64,000 nt of DNA from NCBI RefSeq assembly GCF_916619195.1, contig NZ_CAKAKL010000001.1, positions 930,001 to 994,000 of the forward strand, in the 5' to 3' direction. Both the position numbers and the translations under genes were made by a program. Below the pieces are notes generated by a model that searched no databases, was not told where the DNA came from, and worked only from the letters and a program-made list of their open reading frames with translations. This DNA comes from Inquilinus sp. Marseille-Q2685 (lineage in GTDB: Bacteria; Pseudomonadota; Alphaproteobacteria; DSM-16000; Inquilinaceae). Below, in pieces: positions 47,614 through 57,434 of the stretch (positions are counted from its first letter, which is position 1; every line of letters begins with the position of its first letter).

Positions 47614-48936
47614 TCACTCCGCCGGGGCGGGGACCGTGCCTTCGTCCGGCGCCGGCAGCGGGTCGCCGGACAGGGCGGCCTTCAGCCGGGTCTCGTCCAG
47701 CGCGCCTTCCCAGCGGGCGACGACGACGGCGGCCACAGCGTTGCCGATGAAGTTGGTCAGTGCCCGGCATTCCGACATGAAACGGTCGATGCCGAGGATC
47801 AGCGCCATGCCGGCGACCGGCACGGTCGGCACCACCGACAACGTCGCCGCCAGGGTGATGAAGCCCGAGCCGGTGACGCCGGCCGCGCCCTTGGAGCTGA
47901 GCATCGCCACCAGGAGCAGCAGGATCTCGTCGCCGAGCGACAGATGCGTGTCCGTCGCCTGGGCGATGAACAGCGCCGCCATGGTCATGTAGATGTTGGT
48001 GCCGTCGAGGTTGAAGGAGTGGCCGGTCGGGATCCCCAGCCCGACCACCGGCTTGGCGCAGCCCGCCCGCTCCATCTTCTCCATCACCGCCGGCAGCGCG
48101 GCCTCGGAGGAGCTGGTGCCCAGCACCAGCAGCAGTTCGGCCTTGATGTAGCGGATCAGCGCCAGGATCGAGAAGCCGTTGTAGCGGCACACGGCGCCGA
48201 GCACGACCAGCACGAAGATCAGCGCGGTGACATAGAAGGTGCCGACCAGATAAGCCAGGTTGGCGATCGAGCCGATGCCGAACTTGCCGATGGTGAACGC
48301 CATGGCGCCGAAGGCGCCGATCGGGGCCACCTTCATCAGGATGGCGACGACCTTGAACACGGCGCCCGACACCGCCTTCAGGAAGTTCAGCACCGGCGCG
48401 CCCTTCTCGCCGGTCATGGCGAGGCCGACGCCGAACAGCACCGAGACGAACAGCACCTGCAGGATGTCGCCGCCGACGAAGGCGCTGAACATCGTCGCCG
48501 GGATGACGTTCAGCAGGAAGCCCTGGATCGACTGGTCATGCGCCTGGGTGGTGTATTTCTCCACCGCCTTCGGGTCGAGCGTCGCCGGGTCGATGTGCAG
48601 GCCCGAGCCGGGCTGCACCAGGTTGGCGATCACCAGCCCGACGATCAGCGCCAGGGTCGAGAACACCAGGAAATAGATCATCGCCTTGGCGCCGACCCGG
48701 CCGACCTTCTCCAGGTCGTGCATGCCGGCGATGCCGGTGACCACGGTCAGGAAGATGACCGGCGCGATGATCATCTTCACCAGCTTGATGAAGCCGTCAC
48801 CGAGCGGCTGCAGCGCCGTCCCGGTCTCGGGGTAGAAATGGCCGAGCAGGACGCCGATCACGACCGCGATCAGGACCTGGACGTAGAGATGGCGGTAGAA
48901 GGGGATGGGACGCGGGGCGGCGTCGGCAGTGGCCAT
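47614..48936 (-). CDS. dctA: C4-dicarboxylate/H+ symporter DctA
   Basis: DctA imports succinate, fumarate and malate. The 440-residue protein of the DAACS family has about eight membrane helices and [40 protein letters not shown], the [17 protein letters not shown] hairpin motif, and [21 protein letters not shown]. The ATG at 48936 follows AGGAGTGTG. A sigma-54 promoter and DctD-type sites lie upstream, and dctBD is divergent. Confidence 0.96.
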   Translation of the reverse strand: MATADAAPRPIPFYRHLYVQVLIAVVIGVLLGHFYPETGTALQPLGDGFIKLVKMIIAPVIFLTVVTGIAGMHDLEKVGRVGAKAMIYFLVFSTLALIVGLVIANLVQPGSGLHIDPATLDPKAVEKYTTQAHDQSIQGFLLNVIPATMFSAFVGGDILQVLFVSVLFGVGLAMTGEKGAPVLNFLKAVSGAVFKVVAILMKVAPIGAFGAMAFTIGKFGIGSIANLAYLVGTFYVTALIFVLVVLGAVCRYNGFSILALIRYIKAELLLVLGTSSSEAALPAVMEKMERAGCAKPVVGLGIPTGHSFNLDGTNIYMTMAALFIAQATDTHLSLGDEILLLLVAMLSSKGAAGVTGSGFITLAATLSVVPTVPVAGMALILGIDRFMSECRALTNFIGNAVAAVVVARWEGALDETRLKAALSGDPLPAPDEGTVPAPAE

Positions 48937-49041
48937 GGCACACACTCCTCGGGGCGTGGACCGCGATGACCGCGGCGACGCCGGCATGGGGTTTCCTGCC
49001 GCCCCGGGGATGCCCCTTCTTGCGGACGGCGCCGGAGAGGG

Positions 49042-49057
49042 TGCAATCGCCGTGCCA
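49042..49057 (-). promoter_or_regulatory. Sigma-54 promoter of dctA
   Basis: On the minus strand TGGCACG-GCGA-TTGCA matches the -24/-12 consensus in every defined position. It lies about 105 bases upstream of the dctA ATG, which leaves a leader of roughly 90 bases. Confidence 0.85.
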
Positions 49058-49144
49058 GCCGAAGCGTGTACCTGCCTGAGTTCCGCCATCTTGTTGATCG
49101 GAAAGAATTACGGGTCCGAGGGCGCTCCTCGCCGACCGCCAATC

Positions 49145-49194
49145 TGTGCGGAATCCCGCACAAGTCTGGCCCGAGCCGGGCGGAGATCCGCACA
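49145..49194. promoter_or_regulatory. Two candidate DctD upstream activator sites
   Basis: Site one, TGTGCGG-AATC-CCGCACA (49145-49162), is a perfect inverted repeat resembling the known rhizobial DctD site. Site two, GGGCGGAGATCCGCACA (about 49178-49194), is a degenerate copy. The centres are about 32 bp apart, three helical turns, and 90-140 bp upstream of the sigma-54 promoter, as expected for an enhancer. The sites also lie just before dctB, which could allow autoregulation. Confidence 0.7.
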
Positions 49195-49239
49195 TCCGTC
49201 GCCGCAGTCATCCCGACCTCGCGGTGCTAGACTCCCGGC

Positions 49240-51123
49240 ATGACCGCCGTTGAGCGCCACCCGATCGCCGCCCCAGCAGCCCGGCCCGCCGCGCCGCACC
49301 GGTGGCGCAGCTGGGCGGTCTTCGCGGCGTTCGGCGCCGCCCTGTTCGCCGCCGTGGTCTGGCTGGCCGGGCCGGTCGGGCGCGACCGGGCGCTGGGCGA
49401 GATCGCGCGCTCGGCCGAGGCGGCGCTGGGCCTGCATGTGGCGATGCTGCGCAGCGAGCTGGAGAAACAGCGCTCCCTGCCCTTCGTCCTGGCCCAGGAC
49501 CCGGATGTCCGCGCCGCGCTGACCGCGTCGAACGACCGGCAGCGGCTGGATGGGATCAACGCCAAGTTCGAGGCGCTGAGCCAGGGCACGCGGGCGGCGG
49601 TGATCTATCTGCTGGACCGCGGCGGCACCGCGATCGCGGCCAGCAACTGGCGCGAGCCGATCAGCTTCGTCGGCCAGCATTACGCCTTCCGCGCCTATTA
49701 CCAGCGTGCGGTCGAGACCGGCTCGGCCGAGTTCTTCGCCATGGGCACGATGAGCCGCAAGCCGGGCTCATACCTGTCGCGCCGGATCGACGGCCCCACC
49801 GGCCTGCTGGGCGTGATCGTGGTCAAGGTCGAGTTCGACGAGATGGAGGAGGCCTGGGGCCGTTTCGCCGAGACCGCCTTCGTCACCGACGAGCGCAACG
49901 TCGTGCTGCTGACCGACGTGCCGGAATGGCGCTTCCGCAGCTTCGGCCCGCTGCCGGAGGCGGAGCGCGCGGCGGTGCGCGAGAGCCTGCAATACGGCGC
50001 CGCCCCGCTCGATCCGCTGCCGATCACGCCGGATGCGGCCTCGCCCCGGCCCGGGGCGGTGACCGCGACGCTGCCGGGCGCGCGCATGCCCGGCCGCTTC
50101 CTCGCCCTTTCGGCCCCGGTGCCGACCACCGGCTGGAGCCTGCATCTGCTGGCGCCGACCTCGCCCGCCGTCGGCCGCGCCGTGATGGACACGCGGCTGA
50201 TCGCCGGGCTGGTGACGCTGCTGGCCCTGGCCGCCGCCGCCGCCCTGCTCTACCGCCGCAACCGCGCCCTGACCAACGCGGCGCGGCAGGCGGCGGCGCG
50301 GGCGGAGCTGGAGCGCCGCGTCGCCGAGCGCACCCGGGCGCTGAACGACGCCAACCAGCGCCTGACCGAGGAGATCGAGGAGCGGCGCCGGGCCGAGCAG
50401 CGGCGACAACAGCTGCAGGAGGAGCTGACCCAGGCCAACCGCCTGGCCATCCTGGGCCAGGTCGCGGCCAGCGTGGCGCATGAGATCAACCAGCCAGTGG
50501 CCGCGATCCGCGCCTATGCGGACAACGCGTCGGTGTTCCTCGACCGCGACAAGCGGGAGGCGGTGCGCGAGAACCTGTCGACCATCGCCGGGCTGACCGA
50601 GCGGGTCGGCACCATCACCCAGCACCTCCGCGCCTTCTCGCGCAAGGCGACCAACCGGATCGAGGCCACCTCCTGCGCCGATGCGGTCGAGGGCGCGCTG
50701 ATCCTGACCCGGCCGCGGATCCGCCGCCAGTCGGTGCGGCTGGTGCAGGACCTGCCGCGGGAAGACGTCCGGGTGGTGGCGGAGCGGGTTCGGCTCGAAC
50801 AGATCCTGGTCAACCTGCTGCAGAATGCGCTCGATGCCGTCGCCGGCCTGCCCGAGCCCGAGATCCGCATCGCAGTGGACGCCACCGTGGACGCAGGGGG
50901 GGTCGAGGAGGTTAGGATCGCGGTTTCCGACACGGGCAAGGGCCTCGACCCCGACACGATGAAGGCGCTGTTCATCCCCTTCGCCACCTCCAAGCCGGCC
51001 GGGCTGGGCCTCGGCCTGGTGATCTGCCAGGACATCGCGCGCGAGTTCGGCGGCAGCATCGCCGCCGCCAACCGGGACGGCGGCGGGGCCGTGTTCACCG
51101 TGACGCTGAGACGGGCGCAATGA
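49240..51123 (+). CDS. dctB: Sensor histidine kinase DctB
   Basis: DctB senses C4-dicarboxylates in the periplasm and phosphorylates DctD. The 627 residues have an N-terminal membrane helix ([19 protein letters not shown]), a double-PAS-like periplasmic domain, a second helix ([19 protein letters not shown], about 325-345), a coiled coil, the phospho-His in [19 protein letters not shown] (about residue 414) and the ATPase boxes [18 protein letters not shown] and [12 protein letters not shown]. It diverges from dctA. dctD starts 22 bases after it. Confidence 0.95.
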   Translation: MTAVERHPIAAPAARPAAPHRWRSWAVFAAFGAALFAAVVWLAGPVGRDRALGEIARSAEAALGLHVAMLRSELEKQRSLPFVLAQDPDVRAALTASNDRQRLDGINAKFEALSQGTRAAVIYLLDRGGTAIAASNWREPISFVGQHYAFRAYYQRAVETGSAEFFAMGTMSRKPGSYLSRRIDGPTGLLGVIVVKVEFDEMEEAWGRFAETAFVTDERNVVLLTDVPEWRFRSFGPLPEAERAAVRESLQYGAAPLDPLPITPDAASPRPGAVTATLPGARMPGRFLALSAPVPTTGWSLHLLAPTSPAVGRAVMDTRLIAGLVTLLALAAAAALLYRRNRALTNAARQAAARAELERRVAERTRALNDANQRLTEEIEERRRAEQRRQQLQEELTQANRLAILGQVAASVAHEINQPVAAIRAYADNASVFLDRDKREAVRENLSTIAGLTERVGTITQHLRAFSRKATNRIEATSCADAVEGALILTRPRIRRQSVRLVQDLPREDVRVVAERVRLEQILVNLLQNALDAVAGLPEPEIRIAVDATVDAGGVEEVRIAVSDTGKGLDPDTMKALFIPFATSKPAGLGLGLVICQDIAREFGGSIAAANRDGGGAVFTVTLRRAQ

Positions 51124-51145
51124 GGGCGCCCGGGAAACGGGCCGC

Positions 51146-52498
51146 ATGAGCGCGGGGCAGGTCGTCTTCGTCGACGACGAGGCCGAGATCCGGCATGCCA
51201 ATGTGCAGAGCCTGGAGCTGGCCGGCTTCGAGGTCACGGCGCTGGACTCCGCCCGCGCCGCCCTCGCCGCGGTCGACCGCGACTTCCCGGGCGCCGTGGT
51301 CACCGACATCCGCATGCCGGAGACCGACGGGCTGGCGCTGTTCGGCCAGCTCCGTGAGCGCGACCCCGACCTGCCCGTGATCCTGATCACCGGCCACGGC
51401 GACATCGCCATGGCGGTCGGCGCGATGCGGGACGGCGCCTACGACTTCCTGGCCAAGCCCTACCCGGCCGAGCGGCTGGTCGACAGCGTCCGCCGGGCGG
51501 TGGAGAAGCGGCGCCTGGTGATCGAGAACCGGCGGCTGCGCGCGGCGCTGGAAGCGGCCGACGACCTCGCCTTCCTGGGCGACACGCCCGAGATGGAGCG
51601 GCTGCGCGATACCGTGCGCAACGTGGCGGACGCCGATGTCGACGTGCTGGTGCTGGGCGAGACCGGGTCGGGCAAGGAGGTGGTGGCAGAGGCGCTGCAC
51701 CGCTGGAGCCGCCGCCGGTCGAAGCCGCTGGTGGCGCTGAACTGCGGCGCGCTGCCGGAGAGCGTGATCGAGAGCGAGCTGTTCGGCCACGAGGCCGGCG
51801 CCTTCACCGGGGCGCAGAAGCGCCGCATCGGCCGGATCGAGCACGCCGATGGCGGCACCTTGTTCCTCGACGAGGTCGAGAGTATGCCGGCGGCGCTGCA
51901 GGTGAAGCTGCTGCGGGTGCTGGAGGAGCGGGCGGTGGAGCCGCTGGGCACCAATGAGCGCCGGCCGCTGGACCTGCGCGTGGTTGCCGCCACCAAGACC
52001 GACCTCGCCGCCGCGTCGCAGGAGGGGACGTTCCGGGCCGATCTCTACTACCGGCTCAACGTGGTGACGCTGCGCATCCCGCCTCTGCGCGAGCGCCGGG
52101 CCGACATCCCGCTGCTGTTCGCGCATTTCCTGGCCCGCGCCGCCGAACGCTTCCGCCGCGACCCGCCGCCGCTGGGCGACGCGGTGCGGCGGCACCTGCT
52201 GGACCATGACTGGCCGGGCAACGTCCGCGAGCTGGCGCATTTCGCCGACCGGGTGGCGCTCGGCCTCGGCGGCATCGACGCACCGCCGCCGCCCGAGGCG
52301 CCGGCCAGCCTGCCGGAGCGGGTCGAGCGCTACGAGGCCGCCCGGCTGCGCGAGGCGCGGGCGGCGCACAGGGGCGATGCCCGCGCCCCCACCGAGGCCC
52401 TCGGCCTGCCGCGCAAGACCTTCTACGACAAGCTGACCCGCCACGGCATCGACCCGAACGACTACCGGGCGGAGCCGATCGGGAAACGAGCGGGGTGA
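51146..52498 (+). CDS. dctD: Sigma-54-dependent response regulator DctD
   Basis: The 450-residue NtrC-type activator has a receiver domain ([13 protein letters not shown]; phospho-Asp in [12 protein letters not shown]), an AAA+ domain with [15 protein letters not shown], the sigma-54 contact loop [10 protein letters not shown] and [11 protein letters not shown], and a C-terminal helix-turn-helix ([21 protein letters not shown], slightly over residues 415-435). It should bind the sites before dctA and activate it through sigma-54. Confidence 0.95.
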   Translation: MSAGQVVFVDDEAEIRHANVQSLELAGFEVTALDSARAALAAVDRDFPGAVVTDIRMPETDGLALFGQLRERDPDLPVILITGHGDIAMAVGAMRDGAYDFLAKPYPAERLVDSVRRAVEKRRLVIENRRLRAALEAADDLAFLGDTPEMERLRDTVRNVADADVDVLVLGETGSGKEVVAEALHRWSRRRSKPLVALNCGALPESVIESELFGHEAGAFTGAQKRRIGRIEHADGGTLFLDEVESMPAALQVKLLRVLEERAVEPLGTNERRPLDLRVVAATKTDLAAASQEGTFRADLYYRLNVVTLRIPPLRERRADIPLLFAHFLARAAERFRRDPPPLGDAVRRHLLDHDWPGNVRELAHFADRVALGLGGIDAPPPPEAPASLPERVERYEAARLREARAAHRGDARAPTEALGLPRKTFYDKLTRHGIDPNDYRAEPIGKRAG

Positions 52499-52523
52499 GC
52501 GGGATGCGGCGGTCCGGGGTCGG

Positions 52524-52721
52524 TCAGCCGGGGCTGCACTGCTCGGCTTCAGCGATGATCCCGTCTATCTCCGCCAAAGCCTCGTCCAGCGTCACCGCCC
52601 CCTCGCAATTGGTCTCTTTCTCGACTTGCCGGAGCATCTCCATGAAGGCGCGGCGGCGCTCCTCAGCAGATTTGTAGGCAAAGCCTTCGAGCTTCGACGT
52701 CAGATCCGGATCGGTCGTCAT
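52524..52721 (-). CDS. Small unrecognised acidic protein
   Basis: The 65-residue protein has charged helices (EERRRAFMEMLRQVEKE; VTLDEALAEIDGIIAEAEQ) and two cysteines. No family is recognised. It might be an antitoxin-like or regulatory protein, but no toxin gene is adjacent. Start and ribosome site are weak, so the call is moderate. It converges on dctD, 25 bases apart, and is next to a palindromic repeat. Confidence 0.5.
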   Translation of the reverse strand: MTTDPDLTSKLEGFAYKSAEERRRAFMEMLRQVEKETNCEGAVTLDEALAEIDGIIAEAEQCSPG

Positions 52722-52780
52722 GATCAGTCCATATCAAGACAGAGACAGAATGAGGCTGGGCAATACCGAAGGCAACAAGC

Positions 52781-52916
52781 GTTGCCTCTCCCGCTTGCGG
52801 GAGAGGTCGGAGACGCGAAGCGGCTCCGGGTGAGGGGATTTTGTCGAGGCCGGTGCCGGCCCTCACCCGCCAGCGCTGCGCGCTATCGACCTCTCCCGCC
52901 CCGCGGGAGAGGCAAC
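52781..52916. repeat. Paired palindromic repeat units (BIME-like)
   Basis: The perfect 14-bp terminal inverted repeats are GTTGCCTCTCCCGC and GCGGGAGAGGCAAC. Inside, two units face each other. Each has the core CCCTCACCCG-CCGC-GACCTCTCCC and a GCGGGAGAGG hairpin. The same unit family forms the in-frame insertion in folP (12928-13047). Confidence 0.85.
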
Positions 52917-52941
52917 GCAAAAGTACGAGCCGGCCCTTCGT

Positions 52942-53499
52942 CTAAGGCAGCCTGACGAAATCCGCGTCGATCGTGGTCTCGATCTTGCCGTTCACCGCCC
53001 GCGTGTAGTGCAGCGACAGCTTGCCGGGCGCGATCAGGGTGCGGCGGTAGGTCTGCAGCTCCGTCTTGCCCCCGGCCTTCGCCGTCAGCTCGACGGTCAG
53101 CACCGATCCTTCCAGCCGCGCCTTGGCCTGGGCGCCGCTGTCCAGCCTGGCCGACCAGACATTCGGGGTCTTGCCGGGTGCGAAAACCGCTGTGTTCTCG
53201 CGCATCTTGAGCTGGTCGTCATTGGTCTCGCCGTCGCGCGGCCCCTCGGCGCTGCGCCAGCGCAGGAACAGCCCGCCATCGGCCGAGGCGTCGATCACCA
53301 GCGCCGCGGCCCGGCGGGTGTCGCCCTCGCCCTGGCTGGCGCCGACCCAGGAGCCGCGGAACGCCGCGATCCCGGTGGCCTCGGCCGCCGGTGCCGCAGC
53401 GACCGGAGCGGCTGGCGGCCTGGTCTCCCCCGATGCCGGAACGCAGGCGCCCAGCGCCGTGATCGCAGCCACCCCCAGGATGGCGTGCCGCAGCCTCAT
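52942..53499 (-). CDS. Putative lipoprotein of unknown function
   Basis: The 185-residue protein has a lipoprotein signal with lipobox LGAC at Cys19, an Ala/Pro-rich linker (TRPPAAPVAAAPAAEATG), then a beta-rich domain (GIAAFRGSWVGASQGEG, AALVIDASADGGLFLRW, TLIAPGKLSLHYTRAVNGKI). The domain looks like a small beta-barrel such as lipocalin-like folds, but I recognise no family. It is the last gene of a minus-strand region and lies between a repeat and dxs. Confidence 0.75.
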   Translation of the reverse strand: MRLRHAILGVAAITALGACVPASGETRPPAAPVAAAPAAEATGIAAFRGSWVGASQGEGDTRRAAALVIDASADGGLFLRWRSAEGPRDGETNDDQLKMRENTAVFAPGKTPNVWSARLDSGAQAKARLEGSVLTVELTAKAGGKTELQTYRRTLIAPGKLSLHYTRAVNGKIETTIDADFVRLP

Positions 53500-53587
53500 T
53501 CTGTCCCCCTTCCCGTCCCCTCGGGATCGATTCGGCCGCCATCATCGCCGATGCGGCGCCTCTGCCGCACGGGAAATCGGCCCGCCG

Positions 53588-53625
53588 CAAAGCAAAACGG
53601 CCGCCCCGACGGGTCGGGACGGCCG
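53588..53625 (-). terminator. Intrinsic terminator after dxs
   Basis: On the minus strand a 13-bp stem (CGGCCGTCCCGAC/GTCGGGGCGGCCG) is followed by TTTTGCTTTG. It lies 25-60 bases after the dxs stop. Confidence 0.82.
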
Positions 53626-53649
53626 CTTGTCGCGCGTCGGAGGAGAACG

Positions 53650-55566
53650 TCAGGCCCGGATGACGCCCGTGGCCGGAGCGTCAAGGCCGAGCGCCGCCGC
53701 GGCGGTGGCGACGATGTCCTGCGCCGACAGCGCCGCCTCGGCATATTGCAGCTCCGGCTTGTCGTGGTCCTGGAACCGGTCCGGCAGCGTCATCGGCCGA
53801 ACCTTCAGCCCGTTGTCCAGCAGGCCGGCGCGGGCCAGGTGATGCAGCACGATGCTGCCGAAGCCGCCTTCGGCCCCCTCCTCCACCGTGATCAGCACGG
53901 CGTGGTGGCGGGCCAGCTGACCGACCAGCTCGGTGTCGAGCGGCTTGGCGAAGCGGGCGTCGGCGACGGTGGTCGACAGGCCCATCCCGCCCAGGGCATC
54001 GGCCGCCGCCAGGCATTCCTGCAGCCGGGTGCCGTAGCTGAGCAGCGCGATGGTCGTGCCTTCGCGCAGCACGCGGCCCTTGCCGAGCGCCAGCGGCCGG
54101 CCGCGGGCCGGCAGCTCGACGCCGACGCCGTCGCCGCGGGGGTAGCGGAAGGCAGAGGGCCGGTCGTCCAGCGCGGCAGCGGTGGCCACCATATGCACCA
54201 GCTCGGCCTCGTCGGCCGCGGCCATCAGCACCATGCCGGGCAGGCAGCCGAGATAGGAGATATCGAAGGCGCCGGCATGGGTGGCGCCGTCGGCGCCGAC
54301 CAGCCCGGCCCGGTCGATGGCGAAGCGCACCGGCAGGTGCTGGATCGCCACGTCGTGCACCACCTGGTCGTAGGCGCGCTGCAGGAAGGTCGAATAGATC
54401 GCGCAGAACGGCCTGAAGCCTTCGGTCGCCATGCCCGCCGCGAAGGTCACCGCATGCTGCTCGGCGATGCCGACGTCGAAGCTGCGGTTCGGGAAGCGCT
54501 GGGCGAACTTGTCAAGGCCGGTGCCCGAGGGCATGGCGGCGGTGACGGCGACGATGCGCTCATCCTCCTCCGCCTCCTGGATCAGGGCCTGGGCGAAGAC
54601 GCCGGTGTAGCTCGGCGCGTTGCTCTTCGGCTTGGACTGGGCGCCGGTGATGACGTCGAAGCGGGTGACGCCGTGATACTTGTCCGGCGCCGCCTCGGCC
54701 GGGCCGTAGCCCTTGCCCTTCTGGGTGACGACATGGACCAGCACCGGGCCGTCATCGGCGTCGCGGACATTCTCGAGCACCGGCAGCAGGTGGTCGAGAT
54801 TGTGCCCGTCGATCGGGCCGACATAGTAGAAGCCCAGCTCCTCGAACATGGTGCCGCCGGTGACGAAGCCGCGGGCGTATTCCTCGGCCCGCTTGGCGGC
54901 GCGCGCCACCGGCTTCGGGAACACCGCGGTGACGTCGCGCATCAGGTGCCGCAGCGAGCGGTAGGAGCGCGAGGAGATCAGCCGCGACAGATAGGCGCTC
55001 ATGGCGCCGACCGGCGGGGCGATCGACATGTCGTTGTCGTTGAGGATGACGACCAGGCGGCTCTTCAGTGCGCCGGCGTTGTTCATCGCCTCATAGGCCA
55101 TGCCGGCGCTCATCGCGCCGTCGCCGATCACGGCGACGACTCGGAAGTCCTCGCCCTTCAGGTCCCGCGCCACGGCCATGCCGAGGCCGGCCGAGATCGA
55201 GGTCGAGCTGTGCGCCGCGCCGAACGGGTCGTACTCGCTCTCCGACCGCTTGGTGAAGCCGGACAGGCCGCCGCCCTGGCGCAGGGTGCGGATGCGATCG
55301 CGCCGCCCGGTCAGGATCTTGTGCGGATAGGCCTGGTGGCCGACATCCCAGATCAGCTTGTCCCGCGGCGTGTCGAACACCCGGTGCAGGGCGACGGTGA
55401 GCTCGACCACGCCGAGCCCGGCGCCGAGATGGCCGCCCGTGGTCGAGACCGCGTCGATGGTCTCGGCCCTCAGCTCGTCGGCGACCTGCTTCACGTCGGA
55501 AGCCGGCAGGAGTCGGAGGTCTTCGGGGGTATGGATGGTGTCGAGCAGCGGCGTGACTGGCTTCAT
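53650..55566 (-). CDS. dxs: 1-deoxy-D-xylulose-5-phosphate synthase
   Basis: Dxs condenses pyruvate and glyceraldehyde-3-phosphate with thiamine diphosphate, the first step of the MEP isoprenoid pathway. The 638 residues show [19 protein letters not shown], the TPP motif [18 protein letters not shown] (about residues 148-165) with [21 protein letters not shown] and the C-terminal [18 protein letters not shown]. No ispA or xseB is adjacent upstream, unlike in many relatives. Confidence 0.97.
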   Translation of the reverse strand: MKPVTPLLDTIHTPEDLRLLPASDVKQVADELRAETIDAVSTTGGHLGAGLGVVELTVALHRVFDTPRDKLIWDVGHQAYPHKILTGRRDRIRTLRQGGGLSGFTKRSESEYDPFGAAHSSTSISAGLGMAVARDLKGEDFRVVAVIGDGAMSAGMAYEAMNNAGALKSRLVVILNDNDMSIAPPVGAMSAYLSRLISSRSYRSLRHLMRDVTAVFPKPVARAAKRAEEYARGFVTGGTMFEELGFYYVGPIDGHNLDHLLPVLENVRDADDGPVLVHVVTQKGKGYGPAEAAPDKYHGVTRFDVITGAQSKPKSNAPSYTGVFAQALIQEAEEDERIVAVTAAMPSGTGLDKFAQRFPNRSFDVGIAEQHAVTFAAGMATEGFRPFCAIYSTFLQRAYDQVVHDVAIQHLPVRFAIDRAGLVGADGATHAGAFDISYLGCLPGMVLMAAADEAELVHMVATAAALDDRPSAFRYPRGDGVGVELPARGRPLALGKGRVLREGTTIALLSYGTRLQECLAAADALGGMGLSTTVADARFAKPLDTELVGQLARHHAVLITVEEGAEGGFGSIVLHHLARAGLLDNGLKVRPMTLPDRFQDHDKPELQYAEAALSAQDIVATAAAALGLDAPATGVIRA

Positions 55567-56007
55567 TCAGCTTCGCTTTCGGCAGGCTTGATCCAGCGGT
55601 TCGGGCGGCATCGGCGTCGGTCTCTCTTGCACCGTGACGGCAGACATTCGGCCGAAGCACCCAACAATTTTCCTGCCCGGTAGTCTTTCCAGCACTATAG
55701 GGGAGCGATGGCGCGATCAAGAAAATCCGGTGACGGGCCCATGACCGGATGCCGATTTGCCACAGGCTGAGGCGGCTGCGCCACGTGTGGCGGCGGATGC
55801 TGTTTTCCACTGTTGTCCCGCCGATCTCTCTGCTCAAGCCCAGGAAGACGCCGGCGCAGCTCGCGAGCCCGTGGAACCGGATAAAGTCCGATTCCGTCCT
55901 CGACATGATCCCTCAAAAACGCAAGCGCCTCCTCCCCTCCCGCCGCGCGGGAAAGGCAAGAGCCATACGAACCTGTCAGCAGAAGCATCTTGTGGCGGCG
56001 CCAGCGC
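55567..56007. other. 441-base gap upstream of dxs
   Basis: The gap includes a decayed copy of the CTCTCCC-type repeat (around 55930-55960: TCCCGCCGCGCGGGAAAGGC). No gene is supported. The promoter of dxs should lie in the first 150 bases, but no clear -35/-10 was found. Confidence 0.5.
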
Positions 56008-56718
56008 TCAACTGCTGTCCGGCTTCGGAGGACTGGATGGCAGACGGCCGGCGTCGAGCGTGTCCGGCTGTTCGGGCCGGTCGTCCCCGGCGTCGGAAGC
56101 CATGGCGACGGCAGCCGTGCCGTCACCGGACGAGCCGGCGTTGTCGTTGGCCCCGAGGACGTCGTCCCAGCCCTGCGGCAGCCGGCTCGGGTCCAGCCGG
56201 CGGCCGAGCCAGCGGCAGACCTCCCGCACGAACTCGCCGGCCGGCAGGGTGTCGAGCTGCACGTCCAACACCTCGTCCTCGGTCAGCCGCTCCCACACCT
56301 CGGACCGCAGGCGCTCGGTCTCCTCGGGATCGACGGCCGCAGCAAGATCCGCGGCCTCGGCCGCCCCGACCGCCTCGACCACCGCCTGCACGGCCTGCTC
56401 GCGCCGCCGGCGGCGGCGCTCCAGCGCCCCGGACGCCTCGCCTTCGGCCCGGCGGTGCAGGTAGTCGCCCCGGATCCGCTCGGCCATGGCGATCGACAGC
56501 CGGATCGAGCGCGACAGGCGCGACTGCATCAGCGGGAAATCGGACGGCGTCTCCGACCCCGCCGGGGTCGCCTGCTGCTGCCGCTCGGTCAGCCGCTTGC
56601 AGCGGGCGTCGATCTCGACCACCTCGCGCAGCTTCTCCAGCGCCCATCCCGTCCACTTCAGATCGGGATCGGACGGCCGGGCCTCGCCGGAATCAGCATC
56701 GGTCTGCGCCATGGTCAT
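56008..56718 (-). CDS. Unrecognised protein with an Arg-rich helical segment
   Basis: The protein has about 236 residues: helical, highly charged (WALEKLREVVEIDARCKRLTERQQQ; ERRRRRREQAVQAVVEAVGAAEAADL), with an acidic Ser/Asp tail. No family or signal peptide is visible. The true start is unclear: several ATGs near 56710-56736, none with a good ribosome site. It is upstream of the tRNA-Ser promoter, in the opposite direction. High GC and consistent codon use suggest it is a real vertically inherited gene. Confidence 0.6.
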   Translation of the reverse strand: MTMAQTDADSGEARPSDPDLKWTGWALEKLREVVEIDARCKRLTERQQQATPAGSETPSDFPLMQSRLSRSIRLSIAMAERIRGDYLHRRAEGEASGALERRRRRREQAVQAVVEAVGAAEAADLAAAVDPEETERLRSEVWERLTEDEVLDVQLDTLPAGEFVREVCRWLGRRLDPSRLPQGWDDVLGANDNAGSSGDGTAAVAMASDAGDDRPEQPDTLDAGRLPSSPPKPDSS

Positions 56719-56801
56719 GGAACATATCATGAACATACTTGCAAATTAAAGCAACTGGTATCGTGTTCGGCGCCCGAATCCGTCCAGGCCGCGGGCCGTG
56801 A

Positions 56802-56830
56802 TTGACAAGCCCCGCCCGCCCCCTTAAGAA
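56802..56830 (+). promoter_or_regulatory. Sigma-70-type promoter of tRNA-Ser
   Basis: A perfect TTGACA at 56802-56807, 17 bases of spacer and TAAGAA at 56825-56830 lie 30 bases before the tRNA. Transcription would start near 56837. Confidence 0.75.
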
Positions 56831-56859
56831 CCCCGGACCGAGCGGCACCGCCGCTGGAC

Positions 56860-56951
56860 GGAGGGGTGGCCGAGTGGCTGAAGGCAGCGGTTTGCTAAAC
56901 CGTCCACGGGGGAAACCCCGTGCCCGGGTTCGAATCCCGGTCCCTCCGCCA
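56860..56951 (+). tRNA. tRNA-Ser, anticodon GCU
   Basis: The 92-base class II tRNA has the acceptor stem GGAGGGG/TCCCTCC (one G-U), D-arm GGCCGAGTGG, anticodon loop TTGCTAA reading AGC/AGU, a long variable arm typical of serine (CCACGGGGGAAACCCCGTG), T-arm GGGTTCGAATCCC, discriminator G and an encoded CCA. tRNA-Ser genes are frequent integration sites. The restriction island begins about 480 bases downstream. Confidence 0.97.
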
Positions 56952-57434
56952 TCCTATGCCTGCGGCTTCGGATGGCAGGCCATCTGATCCGGCAGCCAAC
57001 GCCGGCAGGCTCGCTCGGCCTTGGAACAGCGGTTTTGTAAGCCGGAGGTTGCGGTTTTCCCATATCCGGCTTGTTCTGTGTCATCGACCCGCATTCGTGG
57101 GCTGCTGAAATCCAGAGCGTCCACCTTCGAGTACCAGTATCGGCCCAGCTCCGATTCTCGGGACGGCCTTCCGCAGGAACAAGCCCCCCACTGTATTGTG
57201 AAGCGACCGATCGGCGCCGAACTGGCGCTTCGTGTCGCCCTGTGTCACAAATCGAGCGAATTTGAGGGAGGGGAATTCCGTTCATGCATTTGCTCGGCTT
57301 GAAGACTATTTTCCGCATAAGCGCGGCTGTCGGTCGTCCGTCGTAAGAGCGAGACCCCGGAGCCGCAGGCGGTGCGTGCACCGATGGTGCCCACGGCCTG
57401 CGCAAGCCCATTCCGATTCTGCTTCGACAGGCAC
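56952..57434 (+). other. Gap between tRNA-Ser and the restriction island
   Basis: No gene is supported in these 483 bases. A short stem CCATCC/GGATGG lies just after the tRNA. The stretch 57027-57063 resembles the middle of a tRNA-Thr(UGU), suggesting a decayed tRNA-derived scar. No integrase or duplicated tRNA-Ser 3' end was found. It should contain the promoter for the restriction operon. Confidence 0.5.

Noticed and set aside
56860-57434. Direct repeat of the tRNA-Ser 3' end as an attachment site
   Set aside because: I looked for a second copy of the T-arm/acceptor sequence downstream and did not see one within the window. An integrase gene is also absent.
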